A stretch of DNA of 64,000 nt from Sphingobacteriales bacterium (GTDB lineage: Bacteria > Bacteroidota > Bacteroidia > Chitinophagales > JADIYW01): positions 186,001-250,000 of the forward strand of contig JADKIQ010000025.1 of the NCBI GenBank assembly GCA_016721245.1, read 5' to 3'. The position numbers and the translations under genes are program-made. Below the pieces are notes generated by a model. It was not told the DNA's origin, ran no database searches, and was given only the letters and a program-made list of their open reading frames with translations. Shown in pieces: positions 26,525 to 35,871 of the stretch. Within the stretch, counting starts at the first letter, position 1, and each line of letters begins with the position of its first letter.

Positions 26525-27790
26525 TTATTTTGAAAATAAAAATGATTTAACGGAATTTGGATCGTTTGCCTCACGTTGATCAAGCTGCGTGGTTTCCCAT
26601 CGAATTTTGCCCTCTATCGATTGACTTTCTACAATTGCATTCGGGTCGTTTATTTGTAATAATTTAAGTCCTAAATTAATAAAAGCCTTTCCGTCATTTC
26701 CATACGACAAAGGATGCATTTCCGGTTTCCAGTTTTTGAAGAATAAATCTGCATCGAGAATACAATTACCCGTCGCTGCATTATAAGTATAATCCGTTAT
26801 GGCAATATCTAAAGACAATAAATGCGGAGTTTCCAGGCGTTTTCTGATTAAACCGCCTTTTCCTTTTGGAAGATTGATATCTATTTTATTAATCAGCGGA
26901 ATTCCTACATTAAAACCGGACAAACCATTAATCTGTTGATTATTCAGTGTTTTATCTTTGCGGAATATTTCATTCGGATCAATATCAGGTCTTGTTTTAA
27001 ATGGTTTTCTCCAGGAATAATTCTGAGACAAGTCTTTTTCTGTTGTGTGTACACCTTCATTATAAGCAATTACCTGATATGCAATCGTAAACTGATAATC
27101 AAACCATTCATTATCGCCCGGCGAAAAATTAAGGCATTCCGGCGAATCGCAATCAGCGCCTAACTTAATTGACAAGTCAAACTCAAACTCATTCCCTGAA
27201 AATCGTAGTTTATCCACTTCTATAAAAAGTTGAGATAGTTTATCGGAATTTCCTGTTCCCATTACTTTTCCTTCGATAGAACTTCTGCTGTATAAATCAA
27301 AACCGTTTAATACAACAATTCCGTGATGGTAATTTTTCAAGGCTTCCGGCCATACGCCTTTCACCGTAATATTTTTAGTCGTAGTAGTAGCTTCCCGCCC
27401 TCTGACAGCCGTGCTAACGGAAGAGGAGAAAAAACGGGCTTTATCCGACTTTAAAAAAGTAAAAAATGTTTGATAATCCAGTATATCTGACCCGCTTCCG
27501 GTTGCTGCGGAATGATTGAATACTGCGTTAATTTTACCGTTGCTTCCTTCAATATCCTTTACCCAATCACCCAGTCTGTTAACCCGGTGATTAAATGACC
27601 AGTCATGATAGAACCCCTGCCAGAATACGGTTGTGTTTCCAACTGAAAAAGAATCTGTTTTATATGCTGTATTAATTAACAAAGGGATATCTGCCTTTCC
27701 TTTGCGTGTGTATATAATACTGATATTGCACCATAACAAGTACAGCAGAAATAATACAACGACAGCTAACAGGAAGTATTTCTTTTTCAC
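26525..27790 (-). CDS. Orphan membrane-anchored extracytoplasmic protein, 421 aa
   Basis: Not recognised. The N-terminus (KKKYFLLAVVVLFLLYLLWC, about residues 2-21) is a signal anchor. The remaining 400 residues are predicted extracytoplasmic, beta-rich, with several short conserved-looking segments such as FWQGFYHDWSFNHRVNRL and NAVFNHSAATGSG. One Cys pair occurs near CDSPEC. There is no catalytic motif that I can name. The stop lies 2 bp before the NUDIX start. Confidence 0.6.
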   Translation of the reverse strand: MKKKYFLLAVVVLFLLYLLWCNISIIYTRKGKADIPLLINTAYKTDSFSVGNTTVFWQGFYHDWSFNHRVNRLGDWVKDIEGSNGKINAVFNHSAATGSGSDILDYQTFFTFLKSDKARFFSSSVSTAVRGREATTTTKNITVKGVWPEALKNYHHGIVVLNGFDLYSRSSIEGKVMGTGNSDKLSQLFIEVDKLRFSGNEFEFDLSIKLGADCDSPECLNFSPGDNEWFDYQFTIAYQVIAYNEGVHTTEKDLSQNYSWRKPFKTRPDIDPNEIFRKDKTLNNQQINGLSGFNVGIPLINKIDINLPKGKGGLIRKRLETPHLLSLDIAITDYTYNAATGNCILDADLFFKNWKPEMHPLSYGNDGKAFINLGLKLLQINDPNAIVESQSIEGKIRWETTQLDQREANDPNSVKSFLFSK

Positions 27791-27881
27791 CTAAGATATT
27801 TTAAAACAATAATATGAAATTTTCTGCAAATTTTTAAGCTAAAAGATAAACATCTGCTGTTTCAATACAATATACAAAGTT

Positions 27882-28109
27882 TTAATAATCCTTATTCAAA
27901 TTTTCAGACTGCGTAATCGTATTCTCTAACATATTTTTGATTTCCCTGAGACAGGCGGCACATAAACAATCATTATAATTCTGATCCAGATATTCTTTTT
28001 CTCTTTCATCCAGATTAATTTTAGAACACTGACACAACAAAACACTACCCGATTTACACTCAAACGTTGAATGACATCGCGGGCAGTATTTTATTTCGTG
28101 TAAACTCAC
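27882..28109 (-). CDS. Cysteine-rich CWC-family small protein
   Basis: A 75-residue protein with seven or more Cys in the spacing of the Cys-rich CWC family: CPRC...C......LLCQC......CLCAACL. The family Trp between the central Cys pair is replaced by Gln. It probably binds a metal, for example zinc. It follows the BtuG-like gene by 11 bp, so it is the third gene behind the cobalamin riboswitch. A role in cobalamin or metal handling is inferred from that position only. Confidence 0.78.
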   Translation of the reverse strand: MSLHEIKYCPRCHSTFECKSGSVLLCQCSKINLDEREKEYLDQNYNDCLCAACLREIKNMLENTITQSENLNKDY

Positions 28110-28120
28110 TTAAATTATAA

Positions 28121-29197
28121 TTAAAGATTAAAATATACGGCATTCGGGATAATTCCCACCTTAAAGGAATCAACCGCTTGTGCATTGGAATTATATCGTA
28201 TTATTTTTCCGGCTTCATTAAAATTACCTGCATCCAGCCCCCATATTTCACCGGTAAACGGATGTACATCCAAGCCGTAGAACAAGCGTGAAATAACCGG
28301 TGTTGCCGGCAATGCCGTTGCGGTGTAAGACAATTGGTATACTTTATCATCCACACAAACAAATAGCTTGCTGCCATCACCACTCACAGCTAAATTATCT
28401 GCAGCACTATAATCAGCAGTTGACGGTATAATTTCAATTTGACGGTCTATGGTATTCGTTGACGGATTGATACGGACGAGTTTTGCTGCGGATAGTCTCA
28501 CCGGTGCGTATGTAGGTGCCGGATATGTTACATTACCCTTACACAACACCCACAAATATCCCTGTGCATCTTTTTCCATTTCGCCGGGATTATCAGCCAC
28601 TGTGATGCTTGACACCACAGCATCCGTAGTAGTAGTAATTACACTAATCTTGTTATCCGTGCCGAACCCGCCGCTGTTGGCAACAAATACTTTTCCGTTC
28701 GACAATAACATTTCCTCAGGACCATCTCCAACATTAATTGTTTTAGTAACCGCAAATGTTTTCATATTCACCACTAAAACGGTTCCGGAAGAACTGCCAT
28801 TGGTAATGTATGCCTTATCTGTTGTAACGCCTAATGCAAAGCGCGGATAATCTGTTCCTGTTGTAATTTCTCCCACCTGCTTGAATGTTCTGGCATCCAC
28901 AAAAATTACTTTCTGTGAATTATTGGCACAGATAATTCCAATATTCCCAACACGAGTGAAAGACTGCAGCACATCTCCTACAATTTGTCCATTATTAGAT
29001 TTCTCAAAAATATTATTGACAACCTGATTGTCCCGGCTAATATAAGAGATACTTCCATTATTCCTGGTGTAACCGCCTTCATTGACAATTAATGCAGAAC
29101 CGGATTCAATGTAATTATCTACATTGTTATTCGATTCCTTCTGACAGGAAATTAAAAAGGCGATGGAAATAGCGACGAGAATAAAATGTTTTTGCAT
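28121..29197 (-). CDS. YncE/DUF5074-like beta-propeller lipoprotein, candidate BtuG
   Basis: A 358-residue lipoprotein (signal VAISIAFLISCQKES, lipid Cys19) made of repeated propeller blades, for example VIFVDARTFKQVGEITTG and VLVVNMKTFAVTKTINVG. In Bacteroides, BtuG is a surface propeller lipoprotein that binds cobalamin and hands it to BtuB. This gene lies 6 bp after the BtuB-like receptor behind a cobalamin riboswitch, so it is a good BtuG candidate. Family placement rests on pattern and context, not on alignment. Confidence 0.82.
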   Translation of the reverse strand: MQKHFILVAISIAFLISCQKESNNNVDNYIESGSALIVNEGGYTRNNGSISYISRDNQVVNNIFEKSNNGQIVGDVLQSFTRVGNIGIICANNSQKVIFVDARTFKQVGEITTGTDYPRFALGVTTDKAYITNGSSSGTVLVVNMKTFAVTKTINVGDGPEEMLLSNGKVFVANSGGFGTDNKISVITTTTDAVVSSITVADNPGEMEKDAQGYLWVLCKGNVTYPAPTYAPVRLSAAKLVRINPSTNTIDRQIEIIPSTADYSAADNLAVSGDGSKLFVCVDDKVYQLSYTATALPATPVISRLFYGLDVHPFTGEIWGLDAGNFNEAGKIIRYNSNAQAVDSFKVGIIPNAVYFNL

Positions 29198-29203
29198 ACT
29201 TAA

Positions 29204-31141
29204 TTATTTATGAAGTTTTAAAAAATTGTAGATAAATGATAAGGAGTAGTACCGCTGAGGTTGTGCATAAGAACGAACAGACTCATAGGAAGTATTGGTG
29301 ATGTTGTTAATTTTAAATATGAACTGTAATTGGTGCTGTTCTTTTATGGTTCCTTTAAAAGTGAGATAGACATCCAATAAGTGATACGGTTTTAATTCAA
29401 AAAAATCAATATTTTCTTCGTCGGTAAAACGGGTGGATGTGTAATTATAATTGAAACCGATGCCGGCATATTTCTGTTCGATATAGAAATTTGTTTTGAA
29501 GGTATGCTGTGGTTTGTAGCGTAAATAATGTCCGTTCAAGTCTGCGTTATTGGCATCTTCAGTGATTTGCGCCCGGTTGAAATTATAAATAGCTTTCAGG
29601 TAAACATAAAATTTATCAGATTGAGTAAATGAATAGATAGCATCCGATTCGATGCCATATAGCCTCGTTGATTTCAGGTTCTTTGGCGACCAGATAACGT
29701 TGGTTACAGGCGTCCAGACGATATTGTTTTTTATATTGGAATAGTAAAGGCTTACGTTTGTTTGAAAACTATGTCTGTTTTTGTAAGTATGAAATCCGTT
29801 GCTCAGGTTAACTGTCCAGCCAAACTCAGGTTTCAGATTTGGATTACCTCCCGGATTCCAGTATCGGTCGTTTAAATCAGGAAACCGATATTTGTCGCTG
29901 TACGAAATATTGACAGCATATTTTTTCTCTTGTTTTTTTGTCTCAAAACCCGCTTCGGCAAAAAACTGAGGACGAACGTATTTAAATGATGAAAACGGTT
30001 GCGTAATTTTAACGCTGGCAGCAAATTGTTCTTGTTTCCATTTCAGATTTGCAAAAACTTCCCCAATATGATCCGTTACCTTCTTCACATATTCTTTTAC
30101 ATCTGCCATGTTGATATTATAGAAATATCCGGTCTGTAGAGAAAGATGGTATTTGAAATTTGTATTGATGAAAAAGGAATTAGAAATTCGGTTAGTAATA
30201 TAATGGGTATTGATAAACAGAAAAGTATCTGTTGGCATGCGTTTATCGGTATACTTCATTTCGTCGTAAGAATGAGCCAGTGCCAAATGCATATCTCCTT
30301 TAGAAATGGTCTTATCAATATTGATAAAATGACGGATGGATTTATCTTTCTGAAATTTACTGCTTTCTCCGTTGGAGCCCATAATGGCGGGCAATTCCTT
30401 GTCTTTTTGCTGATACCAGCTTCCAATAGAAATAAAAACTTGTTTCTTTAACTGAATGAAAACAGTATTGACCGTTCCGGCACTTTTCAAAGCATTATGA
30501 TTTGCCGTATCAATCGGATTATTAAATTTATATACGTCTGTATATGTAAAATTATTTTTGGCGTTATGGTAAAATGCGGTTGTATGAAACTGTATTTTAC
30601 TATTCCCGATTTTGAAGGATAGGCTATTTCTGTAATTATCGAAGCTACTGATGTCACTTCTGACTTTCAGGTCAAATTTATTCCGCCAGTTTGGTTTTGA
30701 ATTTATATTTACAGCCCCCCCCAAGGATGTATTATTCGTTTCTACAACTATTTCATCACCGGATTCAAACGGAATTAAAGACATATCCGTACCGCCCAGC
30801 GTAAGTGAATTGATTTTCAATCCGTTCCAGTAAACATTGGTGTGGTCGTCATTTGCGCCACGAACAGAAATGGAAGAGGTATTACCCAATCCGTAGGAAT
30901 TGATTTGTACAGACGTGAATTGTTGTAAGGCTTCACCAACATCACTTCTGGAATAAAATGCCGTAACATCGGGTGTTTTGTAAACAGCCACCAGACATTG
31001 CGCACCATTTTCCTCCTTGTGTGACAGAATTTTTACCGTATCAATTTGCTGTACAGAATCGATAGGCTGCTGCGCACAGGTATATTTTGCACTAAGTACA
31101 AAAAACAGGCATGATAGTATGTAATTACTTTTAGTTTGCAT
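29204..31141 (-). CDS. btuB: BtuB-like TonB-dependent receptor (cobalamin)
   Basis: About 645 residues from the ATG giving MQTKSNYIL, with a signal peptide (SNYILSCLFFVLSAKYTCAQ). The plug domain shows VGEALQQFTSVQINSYG, SSISVRGANDDHTNVYWNGL and LGGAVNINSKP; the remainder is a 22-strand barrel pattern ending in LSFIYNFLKLHK. It imports a ligand through the outer membrane using TonB energy. The cobalamin riboswitch upstream makes vitamin B12 the likely ligand. An in-frame upstream extension to 31342 is rejected because it reads through the riboswitch. Confidence 0.92.
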   Translation of the reverse strand: MQTKSNYILSCLFFVLSAKYTCAQQPIDSVQQIDTVKILSHKEENGAQCLVAVYKTPDVTAFYSRSDVGEALQQFTSVQINSYGLGNTSSISVRGANDDHTNVYWNGLKINSLTLGGTDMSLIPFESGDEIVVETNNTSLGGAVNINSKPNWRNKFDLKVRSDISSFDNYRNSLSFKIGNSKIQFHTTAFYHNAKNNFTYTDVYKFNNPIDTANHNALKSAGTVNTVFIQLKKQVFISIGSWYQQKDKELPAIMGSNGESSKFQKDKSIRHFINIDKTISKGDMHLALAHSYDEMKYTDKRMPTDTFLFINTHYITNRISNSFFINTNFKYHLSLQTGYFYNINMADVKEYVKKVTDHIGEVFANLKWKQEQFAASVKITQPFSSFKYVRPQFFAEAGFETKKQEKKYAVNISYSDKYRFPDLNDRYWNPGGNPNLKPEFGWTVNLSNGFHTYKNRHSFQTNVSLYYSNIKNNIVWTPVTNVIWSPKNLKSTRLYGIESDAIYSFTQSDKFYVYLKAIYNFNRAQITEDANNADLNGHYLRYKPQHTFKTNFYIEQKYAGIGFNYNYTSTRFTDEENIDFFELKPYHLLDVYLTFKGTIKEQHQLQFIFKINNITNTSYESVRSYAQPQRYYSLSFIYNFLKLHK

Positions 31142-31179
31142 ATACCTTAAATGCTTCCTCAGAGCACTTTTGAGTGAAT

Positions 31180-31395
31180 TGAATTCAGGCAGGTCTTCTG
31201 ACTCGCACTTTACTGAAACCTTCCCGTTCGCAAGTCGCAAACAGTGGTTGTAGAGTTCAGTACCATCTTTCGTTCCTTCGACAAGCTCAGGATGACTCAG
31301 AATGGTGTGCTTACAGCAACTGGGATTGTTCAGGATTTCCACCTGATTCCCTTTTAATCTCAGTAATGAAACTGAAAACCAAAATTCATTACAAA
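31180..31395 (-). ncRNA. Cobalamin (AdoCbl-type) riboswitch
   Basis: On the minus strand the region contains the core landmarks of the class: AAAAGGGAATCAGGTGGAAA and its pairing partner, CCCAGTTGCTGTAAGC, CCACTG near the B12 box (31242-31247), and the terminal GAGTCAGAAGACCTGCC (31188-31204). It ends about 45 bp before the BtuB start. In Gram-negative bacteria such switches usually block translation or transcription of uptake genes when adenosylcobalamin is plentiful. A long hairpin-forming insertion lies at about 31262-31306, containing a common dispersed repeat word. Confidence 0.93.
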
Positions 31396-31508
31396 GGTAT
31401 ATTTCGAAAATCAGAAATCAAAATTTTATTTTTTACATTTCTCATTCTGAAGAAATCTGTGGCAGATTTGACAACAGTGTTGTATCTTAAGCTCTCAAAA
31501 TCAAGTTT

Positions 31509-32288
31509 ATGAAATCCAATGTTCTGTCTTTAATTTTTCTCTGCTCTATGATAACTTTTGCCTGCACAGCACAAACACCCTTGAAAGCTGTGAAATATAC
31601 CGATGACAAACAGCAACTGAACGGTTTTGCCACGACACCCAAATCCCCGAAGAAAAATAAAGCGGGTGTACTGATATTACCTGCCTGGATGGGCATTAAC
31701 GAACATGCCAAAAAATCTGCAGAAAATCTCTCGAAACTGGGGTATTATACGTTCGTTGCAGATATTTATGGTGAAGGCAATTATCCAACAAATACTGAAG
31801 AAGCCGGCAAAATTGCCACCTACTACAAATCAAATGTGGATACATACAGAACCAGAATAAAACTCGCGCTGGAACAACTGATAAAAAGCGGCGCAAACCC
31901 GGATAACATTGCAGTAATTGGTTATTGTTTTGGCGGAACCGGCGCATTAGAAGCCGCACGGTCTAATATGCCGGTAAAAGGCGTGGTTTCATTTCATGGT
32001 GGCTTGGGACGAGATACCACAAAAACGATTTCTCCAATTCTGTCAAAAGTGTTAGTCTGCCATGGTGCAGATGATTTCTTTATACCCAAAGAAGAAATCA
32101 GTGCTTTTCAACAGGAAATGCGGGATAGTAAAGCTGACTGGCAAATGATTTATTATGCTAATTCTGTGCATTCTTTCACAGATGCTGCTGCCGGTAATGA
32201 TAATTCAAAAGGGGTGGCTTATAATGAAAAAGCTGCAAAACGTTCCTGGAAAGCCATGCTGGATTTTTTTGATGAACTATTTAAGTAA
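31509..32288 (+). CDS. Dienelactone hydrolase family protein
   Basis: A 259-residue alpha/beta hydrolase with an export signal (SNVLSLIFLCSMITFACTAQ; a lipoprotein Cys19 is possible). The family fingerprints are VLILPAWMGINEHAK, the Cys nucleophile in VIGYCFGGTGAL, the AspHis pair in VCHGADDFFIP and the C-terminal HSFTDAAAG. It would hydrolyse an ester or lactone in the periplasm. It is convergent with a DUF1801 gene. No operon partner is seen. Confidence 0.9.
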   Translation: MKSNVLSLIFLCSMITFACTAQTPLKAVKYTDDKQQLNGFATTPKSPKKNKAGVLILPAWMGINEHAKKSAENLSKLGYYTFVADIYGEGNYPTNTEEAGKIATYYKSNVDTYRTRIKLALEQLIKSGANPDNIAVIGYCFGGTGALEAARSNMPVKGVVSFHGGLGRDTTKTISPILSKVLVCHGADDFFIPKEEISAFQQEMRDSKADWQMIYYANSVHSFTDAAAGNDNSKGVAYNEKAAKRSWKAMLDFFDELFK

Positions 32289-32295
32289 ATAATTC

Positions 32296-32685
32296 CTATT
32301 TCACTCTATCCAACTCAACTGCTTCTTTCAGTAGTTTCACTATTGCCTTTTCGTCTATTTCATCTGCAGATAAATAAATCTTGTAAAAGATTTGTTTATT
32401 GGTACCTTGTTTAAGGTAATTGTCTTCGTCTTTTAATTTGCAACCATACCAAAAGCCTAACAGTACTCCATTTTTAATTCCACCTCTGGGTATGGTACTT
32501 GGCCAGATAATACAGATGCCTTTCTTTTCGTAGAAAAAAGGAACATTATAGGACAACTTTTCTTTGCAGTTTGCAGGAAGATTTTCTTTAATTATTTCAC
32601 GCAATACATCCACAATAATGCGTTCTTCTTCGGGAAGAAATTCTAAGAAATCTATTAGTGATTTAAATTTAGGAACAATATTCAT
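32296..32685 (-). CDS. DUF1801 domain protein
   Basis: A 129-residue DUF1801 protein, the second in the window. It shows the FLPEEERIIVDVLREII helix, the KLSYNVPFFYEKKGICII strand pair and the GVLLGFWYG motif of this family. It is shorter than and diverged from the copy at 7.7 kb. Function unknown; it lies alone between convergent and divergent neighbours. Confidence 0.82.
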   Translation of the reverse strand: MNIVPKFKSLIDFLEFLPEEERIIVDVLREIIKENLPANCKEKLSYNVPFFYEKKGICIIWPSTIPRGGIKNGVLLGFWYGCKLKDEDNYLKQGTNKQIFYKIYLSADEIDEKAIVKLLKEAVELDRVK

Positions 32686-32751
32686 GTCACCTTATTTATT
32701 CAATATCAGTTAACTCGCAAGAATGTGAAATTAGTTTGTAATGATAGTAAT

Positions 32752-33555
32752 TTATGCCTCATCTTTTATGGCGGCCTTCTTCATTTCAGTTGCCAGTTTA
32801 TGTCCCAGATACTTTTCAATCCAGTTATGAACGATGTAGATAACAGGTGTAAGTAATACCGCCATGATAAACTTATAGATATAATTTCCAATGCAAATGG
32901 CCATCACCACATTAAACGCCCAGGCTTTTCCATTGGCATCACTGATGTATTTGGGATACAGATAAAAGGCGATGAACAATACGACAAAACTGTCTATCAA
33001 CTGAGAAACGATAGTAGAACCGGTACTTCTGAGCCAGATGTACTTTTCACCGCTCCATTTTTTGATTCGGTGAAATACCACCACATCCACCACCTGTCCG
33101 ATTAGAAACGCCACCAAAGAACCTAAGATAATGGCAATTCCCTGACCGAAAATCTGACCGTACGCAGCCTGCATATCCGGAATACCCTGATCCGTTTTTG
33201 ATCCTGGCCACCAGCCCGCCGGCACCAATTTGATGGCTAAATAATACATGGCAAAGGCATAGGCCAGCAAACCAACCGTGAGATAAGATAAAAAACGTAC
33301 CCCTTTTTCACCATAATATTCATTGATGATGTCGGTCATGATAAACACCATCGGCCACAATAAAACACCCGCTGTCAGGTTAAACGAAAACTCATTTCCA
33401 AACAACGGAATTTTAAACGGCTCAATACCGAGCGTGCTTTCCAGCGAAAATATTTTTACACCAATCACTTCTGCTATAAAAGCATTTGCAATAAAAAATC
33501 CTCCTAGAAAAATAAACAACTTGGTGGATTTATCTTTGATGATGTTTGTGATCAT
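32752..33555 (-). CDS. yhhQ: Queuosine precursor transporter (YhhQ/VUT family)
   Basis: A 267-residue membrane protein with about six transmembrane helices and the PF02592-type signatures FIANAFIAEVIGVKIF, FIMTDIINEYYGEKG and STIVSQLIDSFVV. YhhQ-type proteins take up queuine or preQ1-type bases for queuosine tRNA modification. It is longer than E. coli YhhQ by about 45 residues, owing to an extra periplasmic loop. It follows the solute-binding lipoprotein gene by 32 bp on the same strand. Confidence 0.9.
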   Translation of the reverse strand: MITNIIKDKSTKLFIFLGGFFIANAFIAEVIGVKIFSLESTLGIEPFKIPLFGNEFSFNLTAGVLLWPMVFIMTDIINEYYGEKGVRFLSYLTVGLLAYAFAMYYLAIKLVPAGWWPGSKTDQGIPDMQAAYGQIFGQGIAIILGSLVAFLIGQVVDVVVFHRIKKWSGEKYIWLRSTGSTIVSQLIDSFVVLFIAFYLYPKYISDANGKAWAFNVVMAICIGNYIYKFIMAVLLTPVIYIVHNWIEKYLGHKLATEMKKAAIKDEA

Positions 33556-33587
33556 GGTATTCGATTAAATTGAAAAAATGCATACAA

Positions 33588-35205
33588 TTACTCGAGTGTA
33601 ACACCTTTCAGTATCACTAAGTTCATCGCATTGTTTGGCAATCCTTTTACATTCTTGTGTGTAAATCTCGTCACCTCATCATAAAACAAAGGAACTACCG
33701 GCGCTTCATCAATAATCAACTGCTCCATTTTATGATATAAATCGCATGTTCTGGCAGCATTGGTTTCCTTCATGGCCGCTTCATATAACTTATCGTATGC
33801 TTCATTTTTGAAGAAGGTGTAATTAGGCGGCGCGCCATTTTTACTGTAAAACAAAGTCAGGTAATTCTCCCCATCCGGGTAATCGCCAATCCAGGATGCA
33901 CGAAAAAATTCCACTTCATTTTTACGCATTGCTTCCCGTAAGAAAGTGGCCGGCGTGTTTTCAATTTTGCACACAATACCAATGTTTGCCAATTCATTGG
34001 CGATATTCGTTATCAAATCACTATACGTTGGATTGGAATAGATTTTGATTTCACCGATGCCTTTTCCATTGGGAAAGCCCGCTTCTATTAGTAATTTCTT
34101 TGCTTTCTCTACATCGTAGGTATACCCTTTCACCGCATTTTCATCAAAGCAGGGAACGCCTTTTGGAATCATCCCGCTCTCTGCAGATGCGCCGATACCG
34201 TTTCTCAAATAAGCAATCATCTTTTTTCGGTCGATGGCGTAGTTGATGGCTTGTCGAACCTTCTTATTTTTCAGGGCTTCACAAGGTTGTTTAGCCATGG
34301 AAATACCTAAATATTCCGTATTCAGATAAGGCATTTTTTCAAAGTTGATTTCGTTTTTCCATTCCGGCTGCAATTCTCCGGTAGGTGTCAACAGTTTATC
34401 TTTATAAGAAATATCCAAGCCCGTCATAAAATCCAGTTTTCCCTTGAGAGAACTGTAAAAATTCGGAACCTTTGTCTGCGGTAAAACTTATGCGAACGCC
34501 TTTTAAATAGGGCAATCTGACACCTGCGGTATCACGTTCAAAATAGTTATCATTTTTTGTCAGAATCAGGACATTGCTTTCTTCCCAACGCACCATTTTA
34601 AACGGACCGGTTCCCACAGGATGTGAGCGAAAATCTTTTCCATAAAAATCCACTATTTCTTTGGGTACAACGGAACAGTATTGTAAGGTCAGCATGCCCA
34701 GCATCGGATGAAACGGTGTTTTCAGGTTAATTCTGAATGTGGAATCGTTGACTGCTTCAAACGGATTCTTTTTGTCCACTTTATCATTAAATAACCATCC
34801 TCCGGTAGAAGCCACCGTAGAATCAATTAAACGATTGAATGAATAAACAAAATCCTGTGCCACCACTTTCCTGCCCTTTCCGTTTGGAAACTTTTCATGA
34901 TCGTGAAAGAACACATCGTTTCTTAAGTAAAATTCATAATGCAATGCATCTTCGCTGATTTTCCAGCTTTTCGAAATGCAAGGCTGCACTTCCAATTTTT
35001 CATTGATTTGGACCAGTCCGTTAAAAATCTGGTTATCGCACCACATGGTTGCCTGATCTTTTGAAAACGCCGGATCCAGCGAAGTTAAACCCGCTGAAAT
35101 ATTCATATGAAATACTTCCCGTTTATTTGTCACCGGATTATTACATCTTAAAGCAAGCACCAACACAACAGGAATCAATAAAAAAAAGTATCTGATACGT
35201 TTCAT
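33588..35205 (-). pseudogene. Peptide-type ABC solute-binding lipoprotein (SBP_bac_5), frameshifted
   Basis: Two overlapping frames form one SBP_bac_5 (DppA/OppA-like) protein of about 538 residues. The 5' part has a lipoprotein signal (PVVLVLALRCNNP), TSLDPAFSKDQATMWCDNQIF and HPVGTGPFKMVRWEE; the 3' part has NKKVRQAINYAIDRKKMI, WIGDYPDGENYLTLFYSKNG and the VVPLFYD end. One base removed from the decamer GGGAAAACTG (34434-34443, minus strand) restores ...SQGKLDFMTGLD... Both parts are well preserved, so the break may be a sequencing error. Such proteins bind peptides or nickel complexes; no permease or ATPase gene is adjacent. Confidence 0.85.
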
Positions 35206-35209
35206 AACC

Positions 35210-35734
35210 TTAAAATTCCATGAATAAATCTATTTGCGCATCAATAAGTTTTATCATTTCCGGATTGGTGAGTTTGCCGCTTTCATCCAGCATCAAATGT
35301 ACCTGTGAGATTGGAATTTTCAGGTGCAGCACATTCATCTTCATATGATTAAAGATATTGGTCAGATGCTCCATACCGCGTAAATTACCTGCTCTGCCTT
35401 CGGCCACACCCGTCAGACAAGCTTTCTTGTTATGGAAGCATTTTTTGACATCAGATGCATCAATAAACCCTTTAAACATGCCGGGAAAACTGCCGTTATA
35501 TTCCGGAATGATGAACATATATTTGGAGGTAGGTCCTAAAATATGTTCTTCTATACTTGCCAGTTGAGGATGTTTCGGATTGTGAAAGGTTTTATTGAAA
35601 ATGGATTCATCTACATTTTCCAGTGTAAAAAACTGATGCGGAATGTTTTTCTTTCCTAATAATTCATCGTAAAAATTAGCAATCTTTCTGGAGTTACTGT
35701 CAGCACGGGCAGTTCCGTGAAAAATAGTTAGCAT
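35210..35734 (-). CDS. NAD(P)H-dependent FMN reductase (flavodoxin-like)
   Basis: A 174-residue flavodoxin-fold enzyme of the NADPH-dependent FMN reductase family. The FMN phosphate loop is GTARADSNSRKIAN near the start, and FIIPEYNGSFPGMFKGFID is the diagnostic isoalloxazine-binding segment. It supplies reduced flavin or reduces quinones in the cytoplasm. It ends 4 bp before the solute-binding lipoprotein gene starts, hence probably co-transcribed with it. Confidence 0.9.
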   Translation of the reverse strand: MLTIFHGTARADSNSRKIANFYDELLGKKNIPHQFFTLENVDESIFNKTFHNPKHPQLASIEEHILGPTSKYMFIIPEYNGSFPGMFKGFIDASDVKKCFHNKKACLTGVAEGRAGNLRGMEHLTNIFNHMKMNVLHLKIPISQVHLMLDESGKLTNPEMIKLIDAQIDLFMEF

Positions 35735-35871
35735 AGTATCGTTATTTGCATAAAAATAGAATCAATCAAGTGGATATATTTTGTTTTTTATCCACAGAAC
35801 GTGACTTTTAGGCAAACCATACAGCATGCCTATAACGATACTAAAAATAGGTGCAAAGAATTTCTCGTAAA

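Noticed and set aside
31142..31342. In-frame extension of the BtuB gene by 67 codons upstream
   Set aside because: The extension reads through the cobalamin riboswitch core and lacks any receptor similarity; the signal peptide begins at 31141.
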